A stretch of 64,000 nucleotides of DNA from Mobilitalea torta (GTDB lineage: Bacteria > Bacillota > Clostridia > Lachnospirales > Lachnospiraceae), in NCBI RefSeq assembly GCF_050433395.1, contig NZ_JBNPXH010000001.1, forward strand, positions 620,001-684,000, read 5' to 3'. A program made the translations under genes and the position numbers. Positions 34,809 to 42,545 of the stretch are shown here, in pieces. The number at the start of each line of letters is the position of its first letter. Within the stretch, counting starts at the first letter, position 1. The notes beneath the pieces were generated by a model that did no database searches, was not told where the DNA came from, and saw only the letters and a program-made list of their open reading frames with translations.

Positions 34809-35026
34809 ATGGATAGGGAGACAATCCTATTCACCGCATTAGTATACGAAAGCTTTTTATCAGGCGATCTTATTATGGAATGGCCTGCAGTCTTAGTCTG
34901 GAGAAGTGCGGGGAAGGAGTTGATGTAAATCTGGACAGAATAGCAGCAATGGGCTACAATATAGGGAAAGAACGTTACAGACTGATCTATAAGGAAAGAA
35001 CAGGAAGGGAATATTTTGGTTTATGA
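34809..35026 (+). pseudogene. Possible frameshifted small gene upstream of trmO
   Basis: Two short overlapping frames look like one small protein. Frame one from ATG 34809 reads MDRETILFTALVYESFLSGD and runs to 34928. Another frame, usable from ATG 34880, reads MACSLSLEKCGEGVDVNLDR, then IAAMGYNIGKERYRLIYKER, and ends at 35026. The final TGA overlaps the trmO ATG (ATGA), the mark of a coupled gene pair, which argues that the second frame was or is translated. I recognise no family. It could also be two tiny genes or non-coding DNA. Confidence 0.4.
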
Positions 35027-35844
35027 TGGAGCGTAGGGAAGATGAGAAAGATCAACAGGAACTGCAGGAGCTGCGGATAATTGCCAGGATTCATACGGAC
35101 TTTTCTACTAAATTCGGGATTCCACGCCAGAGCGGGATCGTAAAGGAGTTGAAGGCTGTTATTGTATTTGAGCCGGAGTACCGGAAGCCGGAGGCTCTGC
35201 AGGGGCTGGAGGGTTTTTCCTATATCTGGCTGATCTGGGGGTTCTCAAAGAATATGCAGGATACCTGGTCGCCCCTGGTTCGCCCGCCGAGGCTGGGCGG
35301 AACGAAGCGCATGGGGGTATTTGCAACCAGATCTCCCTTCCGGCCCAATCCCATTGGTCTGTCTTCTGTTCAGCTGGATAAGATAGAGCGCGGCACGGAA
35401 TGCGGGCCGCTTCTTCATATATCGGGTGCGGATCTGGCGGATGGCACCCCGATCTATGATATTAAGCCGTATCTTCCCTATACGGACAGTCACCCGGAGG
35501 CCTCCGGGGGATTTGCCGATCCGGTGAGGGACTATGGGCTGAAGGTGGTGTTCCCCGAAGAATGGCGCGGCTGTATTCCCGAAGACCGGCAGGAGGCGCT
35601 TATGGGGGTGCTGGCCCATGATCCGAGACCGGCCTACCAGAATGATCCCAACAGGATCTATGGCTTTGAATTCTGCGGTAAGGATGTGAGATTTACCGTG
35701 GAAGACGGGGTGCTGACGGTGTATGAAATTGTAGAAATACAAGGAGGAGGGGATAAGAATGGACGAAGAAAGCCGGAATACCGAAATTATGGACAAGATG
35801 ACAAAGGTGTGCATCTGCAAGGGGATTCCCAGGTCGAGAATTAA
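35023..35844 (+). CDS. trmO: tRNA (adenine37-N6) methyltransferase TrmO
   Basis: TrmO (TsaA/YaeB) uses SAM to methylate N6 of threonylcarbamoyl-adenosine at tRNA position 37. Family signature: IARIHTDFSTKFGIPRQSGI, IWLIWGF, RPPRLGGTKRMGVFATRSPF, RPNPIGLSSVQL, YDIKPYLPYTDS. About 240 residues make the conserved protein. The last ~28 (RRKPEYRNYGQDDKGVHLQG) are encoded by DNA overlapping the next gene and probably have no function. Start at ATG 35023 or 35026; no strong ribosome site, which suits coupling to the small frame upstream. Confidence 0.92.
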   Translation: MMERREDEKDQQELQELRIIARIHTDFSTKFGIPRQSGIVKELKAVIVFEPEYRKPEALQGLEGFSYIWLIWGFSKNMQDTWSPLVRPPRLGGTKRMGVFATRSPFRPNPIGLSSVQLDKIERGTECGPLLHISGADLADGTPIYDIKPYLPYTDSHPEASGGFADPVRDYGLKVVFPEEWRGCIPEDRQEALMGVLAHDPRPAYQNDPNRIYGFEFCGKDVRFTVEDGVLTVYEIVEIQGGGDKNGRRKPEYRNYGQDDKGVHLQGDSQVEN

Positions 35845-35995
35845 GGAAGCGATTCGGAATGGCGCAACTACCTTGCAGGAGGTGAGAAAGACAACCGGAG
35901 CGGGAAGCGGTCCCTGCGGCGGAAGACGGTGCACCCCTAAGATTTTGGAGCTGCTGGAGACAATGTCCCGGGTGTCAGGCACCGAGAAAGAGTAA
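35759..35995 (+). CDS. BFD-like [2Fe-2S]-binding protein
   Basis: A 78-residue protein with the bacterioferritin-associated ferredoxin (Fer2_BFD) pattern: CxC in KVCICKGIPRSRIKEAIRNG, then TGAGSGPCGGRRCTPKILEL, giving four cysteine ligands. The start has GGAGGAGGGG just upstream and overlaps the 3' end of trmO by 86 bp in another frame. The last residues VSGTEKE come from a copy of the GGTGTCAGGCACC repeat (35971-35983). Possible electron-transfer or iron-release partner; no bacterioferritin gene is near. Confidence 0.8.
   Translation: MDEESRNTEIMDKMTKVCICKGIPRSRIKEAIRNGATTLQEVRKTTGAGSGPCGGRRCTPKILELLETMSRVSGTEKE
35971..35983 (+). repeat. GGTGTCAGGCACC palindromic repeat, copy 1
   Basis: Inside the last codons of the BFD-like gene, 12 bp before its stop. 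One of six copies between 35.9 and 42.6 kb. Confidence 0.8.
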
Positions 35996-36159
35996 TAACC
36001 GACAGATTTGTTTGTGCAATAAATAATACAATAGCCTTAGATTTAATGATATCGTTGGCTCGGGCCCCAAGGTTAGGGAGGAAGAAGTAAGGTCTCTCAC
36101 AGGATCAGTAGTTTCATGAGAGTATAAAAATAAAAGAAGGAAAAAAGGGGAGTGTTTTC

Positions 36160-37293
36160 ATGAGTATACCGGACGGATTCAGTGCAAATAAGGGCCTCAA
36201 AGAGTACGCTGTATCAGAAATAAAGAATATGAAAGTTCATGGCAGAACGGCAAGGAACCGACAGCCTGTTACTTTGTTCTGGACCGGAAGCGCGCTGGAG
36301 TTCAATGCGAAGGGTTCCGAGCTCTGGATTGAAGCGGAAGCAGGCTATGGGGTTTATGAACCCTGGATCAGCATTTTGATTAACGGGCAGAGAATCAGCC
36401 GCCAGATGGTGACTGCCGGACGGCATTGGATCTGCATCTTTCGGGGAATGAATCCGGAGACAGAAAAGAATGTACGTATCATTAAGGATTCACAGGCCAT
36501 GAATGGCGATCCGGATTGCAGGCTGCAATTCCATGCCCTGCGCTTTGACGGTGAATTCCTGCCGGTAGCAGAGAAGCCCTGCCGGATAGAATTTGTCGGA
36601 GACAGCATCACCTCCGGTGAAGGAGGTATTGGGGCGAAGCAGGAAGAGGACTGGATTCCCATGTGGTTCGATGCGGTGGAGAATTATGCCGCTCTGACAG
36701 CACGGGAGCTGGATGCGGATTACCGGGTCATATCCCAGAGCGGATGGGGAGTGCTGACCTCCTGGGATAACAATCCCCATTATAATATTCCAGGTATCTA
36801 TGAAAAGGTATGCGGTGTCCTGGAAGGGAAGAGCAACGAGGCTCTTGGAGCTTTGCAGGATCATGATTTCTCCGGCTGGCAGCCGGATATCGTGGTGGTG
36901 AATCTGGGGACCAATGACAGCAGCGCATTCTATAACTCTCAGTGGACGGACGAAGCCGCAGGTGAGACGCACAAACAGCGACTGAACGAGGATGGAAGTT
37001 ATAACGAAGAGGATTTGAAAGCATTTGAAACGGCAGTGCAGCGCTTCCTGGCGAAGCTTCGGAGATATAATCCCAACTCCCGGATTGTATGGGCTTACGG
37101 CATGATGGGAACTCCTCTGCTTCCGGCAATCTGCCGCGCAGCTGAGGAATACAAGAGGGAGACAGGAGATGACCGGGTATCTGTCTTCCGGCTGCCCGAG
37201 ACCACGGAGGAGACCATAGGCGCCAGGTGGCACCCGGGCAAAGCCTCCCATGCGTTGGCAGCCAGGGCATTGGTAGACTATTTGGGTGCCTGA
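36160..37293 (+). CDS. CE2-type SGNH carbohydrate esterase
   Basis: A 377-residue esterase with an N-terminal jelly-roll domain (about 20-135) and a C-terminal SGNH hydrolase. The latter has block I FVGDSITSGEGG (Ser149), the asparagine block VVNLGTNDSSAF and the histidine block ARWHPGKASHALAARAL. This layout is that of carbohydrate esterase family 2, which removes acetyl groups from xylan and related oligosaccharides. No signal peptide, so it would act on imported acetylated oligosaccharides, complementing the xylan enzymes. The stop codon TGA and last residues LGA come from repeat copy 2. An in-frame ATG start with AAGGGG upstream supports 36160. Confidence 0.85.
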   Translation: MSIPDGFSANKGLKEYAVSEIKNMKVHGRTARNRQPVTLFWTGSALEFNAKGSELWIEAEAGYGVYEPWISILINGQRISRQMVTAGRHWICIFRGMNPETEKNVRIIKDSQAMNGDPDCRLQFHALRFDGEFLPVAEKPCRIEFVGDSITSGEGGIGAKQEEDWIPMWFDAVENYAALTARELDADYRVISQSGWGVLTSWDNNPHYNIPGIYEKVCGVLEGKSNEALGALQDHDFSGWQPDIVVVNLGTNDSSAFYNSQWTDEAAGETHKQRLNEDGSYNEEDLKAFETAVQRFLAKLRRYNPNSRIVWAYGMMGTPLLPAICRAAEEYKRETGDDRVSVFRLPETTEETIGARWHPGKASHALAARALVDYLGA

Positions 37294-37297
37294 CACC
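37285..37297 (-). repeat. GGTGTCAGGCACC palindromic repeat, copy 2
   Basis: Opposite orientation to copy 1 (GGTGCCTGACACC on the plus strand). It supplies the final codons and the TGA stop of the CE2-like esterase. Confidence 0.8.
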
Positions 37298-37316
37298 ATG
37301 ATAGGAGGATGTTTCT

Positions 37317-37529
37317 ATGGAGAAGAAAGAGAACCCAATATTCAAAGATACTCTAACACCAGAAGAGCAAGCAAAGCAAGACGCTTTATTAAGAAAGAAA
37401 GGGACGGAAACATCTAAAATTCAAACGATACTTGATGCTGCCGATGCTGTTACAACTATTATTGATATGATTGCTGCTGCGGTGTCAGGCACCGAAAAAA
37501 ATGTGAAATGCTTGACACTCATTATATAA
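37317..37529 (+). CDS. Small protein of unknown function
   Basis: A 70-residue protein: charged N-terminus (MEKKENPIFKDTLTPEEQAK), then a helix that could insert in a membrane (ILDAADAVTTIIDMIAAAV). The end SGTEKNVKCLTLII is encoded by repeat copy 3 and the following promoter DNA, so the original C-terminus may have been replaced. AGGAGG 8 bp before the ATG is convincing. No family recognised. Confidence 0.55.
   Translation: MEKKENPIFKDTLTPEEQAKQDALLRKKGTETSKIQTILDAADAVTTIIDMIAAAVSGTEKNVKCLTLII
37481..37493 (+). repeat. GGTGTCAGGCACC palindromic repeat, copy 3
   Basis: Near the 3' end of the small 70-residue gene, same orientation and reading phase (VSGTE) as copy 1. Confidence 0.8.
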
Positions 37530-37574
37530 TCTGCTAGACTGATAATCAAATTATCGATAATATATTTATCGGTA
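37512..37574 (+). promoter_or_regulatory. Promoter and operator of the TetR-ABC exporter unit
   Basis: TTGACA (37512-37517), 17-base spacer, TAGACT (37535-37540). Downstream lies the inverted repeat TATCGATAA (37552-37560) / TTATCGGTA (37566-37574), spacer 5, one mismatch, in front of the tetR start at 37599. A typical site for TetR autorepression, overlapping the transcription start. Confidence 0.65.
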
Positions 37575-37598
37575 TATTTTGGAGGTGAAAACAAATAG

Positions 37599-38231
37599 AT
37601 GTCCAGACCAGACCGCTCCATTGACCCGCGTATTCTGGAAAGTGCAAAGAAGGAATTTCTTGCCCATGGGTTTGAAAAAGCTTCATTACAAGCGATTTGT
37701 GAAGAAGCCGGGGTTACTACGGGTGCGCTGTACAAACGGTATAAGGGGAAGGAAGATTTGTTCTGTGCCGTGGTGGCGGATACAGCCAGCGCGTTGGAGG
37801 ATTTTGTAGAGAAGCGGAGCGTCGTTCAGGCCTGCACCCTATCCGATGGCATGCTGATCAAAGCATGGGAAATGAATGAAAACATGCTGGAATGGTTTCG
37901 ATTCCTCTATGAATACCATGACGGCTTTGTTCTGCTGATTTCCGGTGCGGGAGGAACCCGGTATGCCAATTTCCAGCACGATTTCGTAGAAGTCATGACC
38001 GCCAAGACCTACGAGTATTTTCTTGAGGCCAGGAAGCGCGGGCTGACCCATGCGGAAATCTCTATGGAGGAAATGCATATTCTGCTTTCAGCATTCTGGA
38101 CCACCATTTATGAACCGTTCATCCACGGTTATACATGGGAGCAGATGGAAGCCCACTGCACGCTGATCTGCGGCATGTTCAACTGGGATCGGGTTCTGGG
38201 GTTTGACACGGAAAAGAGGGATTTCTATTAA
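37599..38231 (+). CDS. TetR-family regulator of the ABC exporter
   Basis: A 210-residue TetR repressor. DNA-binding part: ILESAKKEFLAHGFEKASLQ, then AICEEAGVTTGALYKRYKGK. The ligand domain follows to residue 210. GGAGG lies 15 bp upstream of the ATG, so the site is somewhat distant. It precedes, on the same strand, two ABC exporter genes that it probably represses, releasing them when a toxic ligand binds. Confidence 0.88.
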   Translation: MSRPDRSIDPRILESAKKEFLAHGFEKASLQAICEEAGVTTGALYKRYKGKEDLFCAVVADTASALEDFVEKRSVVQACTLSDGMLIKAWEMNENMLEWFRFLYEYHDGFVLLISGAGGTRYANFQHDFVEVMTAKTYEYFLEARKRGLTHAEISMEEMHILLSAFWTTIYEPFIHGYTWEQMEAHCTLICGMFNWDRVLGFDTEKRDFY

Positions 38232-38274
38232 CATAAGAATGGCTCATAAAACGTGTCATTTAATGTTAGCATAA

Positions 38275-38305
38275 GAGAAGTGGCTTGCCACTTCTTGTTG
38301 TTTGC
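38275..38305 (+). terminator. Short hairpin between tetR and the ABC exporter genes
   Basis: Arms AGAAGTGGC (38276-38284) and GCCACTTCT (38287-38295), then TGTTGTTTG. A tight 9-bp stem; it may partly terminate transcription before the exporter genes. Confidence 0.55.
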
Positions 38306-38357
38306 ACCTCGGTTAGCAACAACTAACTTATTTTGATTTAGGAAGGAGGGTTTTATT

Positions 38358-40109
38358 TTGTTCAAAAAGATATTGGGATATGCCGGCGAATACCGCAAGA
38401 CAACCTATGCGGCTATCGCCGCCATGCTTGCCGGTATTGTCATGCAGGTACTGCCGTTTTGGTTCATTTACCAGATCATCCGGCCTCTGCTGATGCGTGA
38501 GACAATGACGGCGGAATATGTGATCTGGCGCATTGCCGCCATTGCGCTCTGTACCGTGCTGTATGCGGTGCTCTACATCTGGGGGCTTTCCCTCTCCCAT
38601 AATGCGGCGTACCATACGCTGAAAAATCTGCGTGTCTCCCTGCAGAGCAGACTGGAGAAGCTGCCCTTGGGCGTTATTCAGGAGAAGGGTGTGGGAGCGA
38701 TCAAGAAGATGTTTATCGATGACATTGAAAAAATCGAGCTGCCCCTGGCCCATGCCATACCGGAGGGGATCGCCAATATTGCCGTGCCCGTACTGGTATT
38801 CCTGGGCATGTTTCTGGTGGACTGGAAAATGGCTCTTCTGGCTCTGGCTTCCCTGCCCCTGGGGGTGGTTGCCATGATGATGATGTATAAAAGCGGCATG
38901 AGCAAGATGGCGGACTACTATGGGGCAGCACAGAAGATGAATCACACCATCGTGGAGTACATCAACGGCATGGAGGTGGTGAAGGTGTTCAACCGGGACG
39001 GTGAATCCTATCACCGGTTTGAGCGGGACATCAAAAGCTACCGGGACTTTACACTGGCCTGGTACAAGGTCTGCTGGCCATGGATGGCGGTTTATAACAG
39101 CCTGGTGCCCTGCGTGGCGCTCTTTGTCCTGCCGGTGGGTACATACTTTGTCCTGCAGGGGCATTCCACCCTGCCGAATCTGGCGCTGACACTGTGCATG
39201 TCCTTTGGCATCAGTGCGCCGCTTCTGCGGGTGATGGGCTTTTTTCCGACCATGGCACAGATTAATTATACCATTTCCAACATGGAGCATATGATGGGCG
39301 AAGCACCGCTGAAGCAGTCCCGGAAGCCCTTTGCCGGAAAGGGTCATGGGGTGCGGTTTGAGGATGTACATTTTGCGTACAAGGAAGCCGAGGTGCTCCA
39401 CGGCGTCACTCTGGATATCCCGGAGGGGAGCCTGACCGCGCTGGTGGGGGAATCGGGCAGCGGAAAAAGCACGCTGGCTAAGCTGCTGGTGCATTTCTAC
39501 GATGTAAGCAGCGGCGCGGTTAAGATCGGAGGACAGGATATCCGGGATATGAGTCTGGAAGCCCTCAATGACCAGATCTCTTATGTGGCGCAGGAGCAGT
39601 TTCTGTTTAACATCAGCCTGTTGGAGAATATCCGGTTGGGGAAGCCGGAGGCAACGGATGAGGAGGCGCTGGCAGCAGCGGAAAAGGCCCAGTGCGGTGA
39701 ATTCCTGGCCCGGCTGGAGCACGGTATCCACACCATGGCGGGGGACGGCGGCAAACAGCTGTCCGGCGGCGAGCGGCAGCGTATCTCCCTGGCCCGTGCC
39801 ATCCTGAAAAACGCGCCCATCGTGGTGCTTGATGAAGCAACTGCATTTATGGACCCGGAGAATGAAGAGAAGATGAATGAGGCCATTGCCCAGATCATCC
39901 GGGGGAAAACCGTCATTGTCATCGCCCACAGGCTTCACTCCATCCTCCATGCGGATCAGATCTGTGTTATGGAAGCGGGGAACCTGGCTGCCGCGGGAAC
40001 CCATTCAGAACTCCTTGCAAGCTGTCCGGCTTATGAAAGGCTCTGGCAGGCTGCCGAGGGCAGCGCCCAGTGGATGGTCAGCACGGCGAAAGGGGGAGGG
40101 ATTTTATGA
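38358..40109 (+). CDS. ABC exporter half-transporter, subunit 1
   Basis: A 583-residue fused membrane-ATPase protein: six-helix type I exporter domain (about 1-310) and nucleotide-binding domain with Walker A GESGSGKST, signature LSGGERQR, Walker B IVVLDEATAFMD and H-loop AHRL. All catalytic residues are present. It starts at TTG 38358 with GGAAGGAGGG 8 bp upstream. Its stop overlaps the next gene's ATG (ATGA). The pair would form a heterodimeric exporter for a toxic compound or peptide. Confidence 0.9.
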   Translation: MFKKILGYAGEYRKTTYAAIAAMLAGIVMQVLPFWFIYQIIRPLLMRETMTAEYVIWRIAAIALCTVLYAVLYIWGLSLSHNAAYHTLKNLRVSLQSRLEKLPLGVIQEKGVGAIKKMFIDDIEKIELPLAHAIPEGIANIAVPVLVFLGMFLVDWKMALLALASLPLGVVAMMMMYKSGMSKMADYYGAAQKMNHTIVEYINGMEVVKVFNRDGESYHRFERDIKSYRDFTLAWYKVCWPWMAVYNSLVPCVALFVLPVGTYFVLQGHSTLPNLALTLCMSFGISAPLLRVMGFFPTMAQINYTISNMEHMMGEAPLKQSRKPFAGKGHGVRFEDVHFAYKEAEVLHGVTLDIPEGSLTALVGESGSGKSTLAKLLVHFYDVSSGAVKIGGQDIRDMSLEALNDQISYVAQEQFLFNISLLENIRLGKPEATDEEALAAAEKAQCGEFLARLEHGIHTMAGDGGKQLSGGERQRISLARAILKNAPIVVLDEATAFMDPENEEKMNEAIAQIIRGKTVIVIAHRLHSILHADQICVMEAGNLAAAGTHSELLASCPAYERLWQAAEGSAQWMVSTAKGGGIL

Positions 40110-41857
40110 TAGCGTTAATGAGACGGATTTTTACGGCTTCCGGGAAATACAGGGGCAGGATCGCTCTGGCTTTTGTGTTTTCCTTTTTAAAGGGAATATT
40201 GAAAAATGCCCCCATCGGCCTGGGTTTTTATGCCCTTGCCTCCTTTTACAATGACGGCAGGGTTACCCAGGAAATATGTCTGGGCATTGGGATTGCGCTG
40301 GTGGTCATCCTGTTGCTGCAAATGCTGTTCCAAAACATTTCCAATCAGCTGCAATCGGCGGCGGGCTTCCTGCTCTTTGCCGACAAGCGCATGGAGCTGG
40401 GAGCACACCTGCGCAAAATGCCCATGGGTTATTTCACCGAGGGCAATATCGGCAAGATCAGCTCGGTGCTTTCCACCGACATGGTATTCATCGAGGAGAA
40501 CTGCATGAGTGTGCTGGCCGATATGATGAGCTATCTCTTCTCCCAGGGCATTTTGCTGGTGTTTCTTTTCTTCTTCAACCCGTGGATCGGGCTTGCAGGA
40601 TTAGGCATTCTTTTGCTGATTATGCCGGCGGGGAGGGGATTGAAGAAGGAGGCCCTTGAGGATTCCGCCGTCCGGCAGGAGCAGCTGGAAAATTTGACGG
40701 AAGCTGTTCTGGACTTTACGGAAGGAATTGGGATCATCAAGACTTATAATCTGTTGGGGGAGAAATCAAAGACCCTTACCGGCAGCTTTGAGGAGACCTG
40801 CCGCACCAGCCTGGAATTTGAGGAAAATCACACGCCATGGCAGAGAGGGTTGAACCTGATCTATGGTTTCGGTGTGGTTGTGATAACTGCACTTTCCGTA
40901 TTCCTGTATTTCAAGGGCATGCTGGATGTGACTTATCTGGTGGGAATCATGCTCTTTGTGTTTGACCTGTTCGGTCCCCTTAAGGCGCTGTACGGTCAGA
41001 GCGCGCGGCTCACGGTGATGAACAGCTGCATGGACCGCATCGAGGAAGTGTTCGGAGAGCAGGAGCTGCCGGACCTGGGGACGGATACCATTCCCGAAGG
41101 CGGCGCCCCGGAGGTGCGGTTCGAGGGAGTCAGCTTTGCGTATGGGGAAAAGGATGTGCTGAGAGAGGTTTCCTTTGACCTGAACAGGAACCAGATGCTT
41201 GCCCTGGTCGGTCCCTCCGGCGGAGGAAAATCTACGATCGCCAGTCTTCTGGCCCGCTTCTGGGATGTGAAATCCGGGCGGATTCTGGTGCGGGGCCGGG
41301 ATATCAGGAAGGTTCCCCTCCGGGAGCTGATGGAGCATATCAGTATGGCGTTCCAGCGGGTATATTTGTTTCAGGACACCATCTATAACAATATCAGCAT
41401 GGGGAGGCCGGAGGCCAGCCGGGAAGAAGTAATGGAGGCGGCGAAAAAGGCCCGGTGCTATGATTTCATCATGGCGCTGCCCGAAGGCTTTGACACCGTG
41501 GTGGGAGAAGGGGGTGCCAGCCTTTCAGGCGGCGAGCAGCAGCGGATTTCCATCGCCCGCTGCATTTTGAAGGATGCGCCCATCGTCATTCTGGACGAAG
41601 CCACCGCCAGCGTGGATGCGGATAATGAGAGCTATATCCAGCAGGCCATCAGCGAGCTTTGCAAGGGCAAGACATTGATGGTGATCGCCCATCGGCTGAA
41701 CACCATCCGTCACGCGGATAAGATATTGGTTATCTCCGGTGGCGGCATTGCCCAGGAGGGAACGCATGAGGAATTGATGCAGAAGGACGGAATCTACAAA
41801 AGCTTTGTGACCGCCAGAGAGAACAGTAAGGGCTGGAGCCGTTATTTGGGTGCCTGA
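40106..41857 (+). CDS. ABC exporter half-transporter, subunit 2
   Basis: A 583-residue partner of subunit 1: membrane domain (FTASGKYRGRIALAFVFSFL onward), then ATPase with Walker A GPSGGGKST, signature LSGGEQQR, Walker B IVILDEATASVD and H-loop AHRL. Both subunits keep a canonical site, unlike many heterodimers with one degenerate site. ATG 40106 has GGGAGGG 6 bp upstream. The last codons and stop (YLGA then TGA) come from repeat copy 4, as in the CE2 gene. Confidence 0.9.
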   Translation: MIALMRRIFTASGKYRGRIALAFVFSFLKGILKNAPIGLGFYALASFYNDGRVTQEICLGIGIALVVILLLQMLFQNISNQLQSAAGFLLFADKRMELGAHLRKMPMGYFTEGNIGKISSVLSTDMVFIEENCMSVLADMMSYLFSQGILLVFLFFFNPWIGLAGLGILLLIMPAGRGLKKEALEDSAVRQEQLENLTEAVLDFTEGIGIIKTYNLLGEKSKTLTGSFEETCRTSLEFEENHTPWQRGLNLIYGFGVVVITALSVFLYFKGMLDVTYLVGIMLFVFDLFGPLKALYGQSARLTVMNSCMDRIEEVFGEQELPDLGTDTIPEGGAPEVRFEGVSFAYGEKDVLREVSFDLNRNQMLALVGPSGGGKSTIASLLARFWDVKSGRILVRGRDIRKVPLRELMEHISMAFQRVYLFQDTIYNNISMGRPEASREEVMEAAKKARCYDFIMALPEGFDTVVGEGGASLSGGEQQRISIARCILKDAPIVILDEATASVDADNESYIQQAISELCKGKTLMVIAHRLNTIRHADKILVISGGGIAQEGTHEELMQKDGIYKSFVTARENSKGWSRYLGA

Positions 41858-41861
41858 CACC
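41849..41861 (-). repeat. GGTGTCAGGCACC palindromic repeat, copy 4
   Basis: It provides the stop codon of ABC subunit 2. The preceding bases TATTTG match those at copy 2, so the repeat unit extends beyond the 13-bp core. Confidence 0.8.
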
Positions 41862-41869
41862 CATGAAAC

Positions 41870-41900
41870 GAGGGCGAGCTGCAAATTGCAGCCCGCCCTC
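41870..41900. terminator. Bidirectional terminator between convergent genes, flanked by repeats
   Basis: Arms GAGGGCGAGCTGCAA (41870-41884) and TTGCAGCCCGCCCTC (41886-41900), one mismatch. It lies between the ABC exporter and the convergent zinc-ribbon gene and is bracketed by repeat copies 4 and 5. Confidence 0.6.
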
Positions 41901-41911
41901 ACTTGCAGGAA

Positions 41912-41924
41912 GGTGCCTGACACC
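41912..41924 (-). repeat. GGTGTCAGGCACC palindromic repeat, copy 5
   Basis: Intergenic, 19 bp beyond the stop of the minus-strand zinc-ribbon gene. Confidence 0.8.
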
Positions 41925-41943
41925 GTGATAGAATGGCCCGGCC

Positions 41944-42438
41944 TTAATTATTTGCAGTAATTCGTTTGATATCTGAAACACACTTGCGGGCGGCAACACA
42001 TGCAATACAATGGCAGACCCTGCCATCTGCAAGCCATTCCTCCTCCCAAGGTGTTCCTGTGAGATCACAATCCTGTCCATCGACAAGTTCGGAGTGCAGA
42101 GAAAGAATAGCTGCTGTTTTTTTAGCCTCGTCAAGCCGCAGCCATTGGTTGATGTATTCCAATAACGCTGTACTGAGTAAATTGGGATGTGCGGCTTCTA
42201 TAGCGGCCAATTTCCGTACATCGGCAATCAACATATCCATGGTTACTTCTTGCTGCAGTGCACCGTTTTCATAACAATGACGGCAATAATCACGATTAAG
42301 GCTGCTGTCCTTTTCCGCACCGAAATCCTCCGGTTTGGTCATGGGCATAGCACAGGACTGGCAGAGCGCCGGTGCCTGTCCATGTCCGGCAATTGTCATA
42401 TCTTCTTGTTTGATATTGGATGGTTGTGATATAGTCAT
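41944..42438 (-). CDS. Zinc-ribbon domain protein
   Basis: A 164-residue protein of the putative zinc-ribbon family (zf-ribbon, PF12674 type): CQSCAMPMTKPEDFGAEKD followed by YCRHCYENGALQQEVTMDML. The C-terminal half has two more cysteine pairs (DGQDCDL and VCHCIACVAARKC), perhaps a second metal site. ATG 42438 is placed 8 bp behind AGGAGAG; the upstream ATG at 42456 would use that site as codons. The function of the family is unknown to me. Confidence 0.75.
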   Translation of the reverse strand: MTISQPSNIKQEDMTIAGHGQAPALCQSCAMPMTKPEDFGAEKDSSLNRDYCRHCYENGALQQEVTMDMLIADVRKLAAIEAAHPNLLSTALLEYINQWLRLDEAKKTAAILSLHSELVDGQDCDLTGTPWEEEWLADGRVCHCIACVAARKCVSDIKRITANN

Positions 42439-42532
42439 TTTGCTCTCTCCTAACATGAATGAATTTGAAAGCTAATTTTACAACATATAATCTGACAACA
42501 GTGGGTCATATTATAAAAAGTAAATGCGATAT

Positions 42533-42545
42533 GGTGTCTGACACC
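42533..42545. repeat. GGTGTCTGACACC palindromic repeat, variant copy 6
   Basis: Fully symmetric variant (one base different from the core) directly abutting the stop codon of the minus-strand isoprenoid-synthase-like gene. Confidence 0.75.

Noticed and set aside
38328..40004. A 558-codon open frame on the minus strand
   Set aside because: It lies wholly opposite the ABC exporter gene, which has all catalytic motifs. The frame has histidine/glutamine-rich shadow composition and no recognisable domain.
35971..42545. The six GGTGTCAGGCACC copies as a CRISPR remnant
   Set aside because: Spacing is irregular (63 bp to over 4 kb), orientation varies, the unit is only 13 bp and no cas genes are present.
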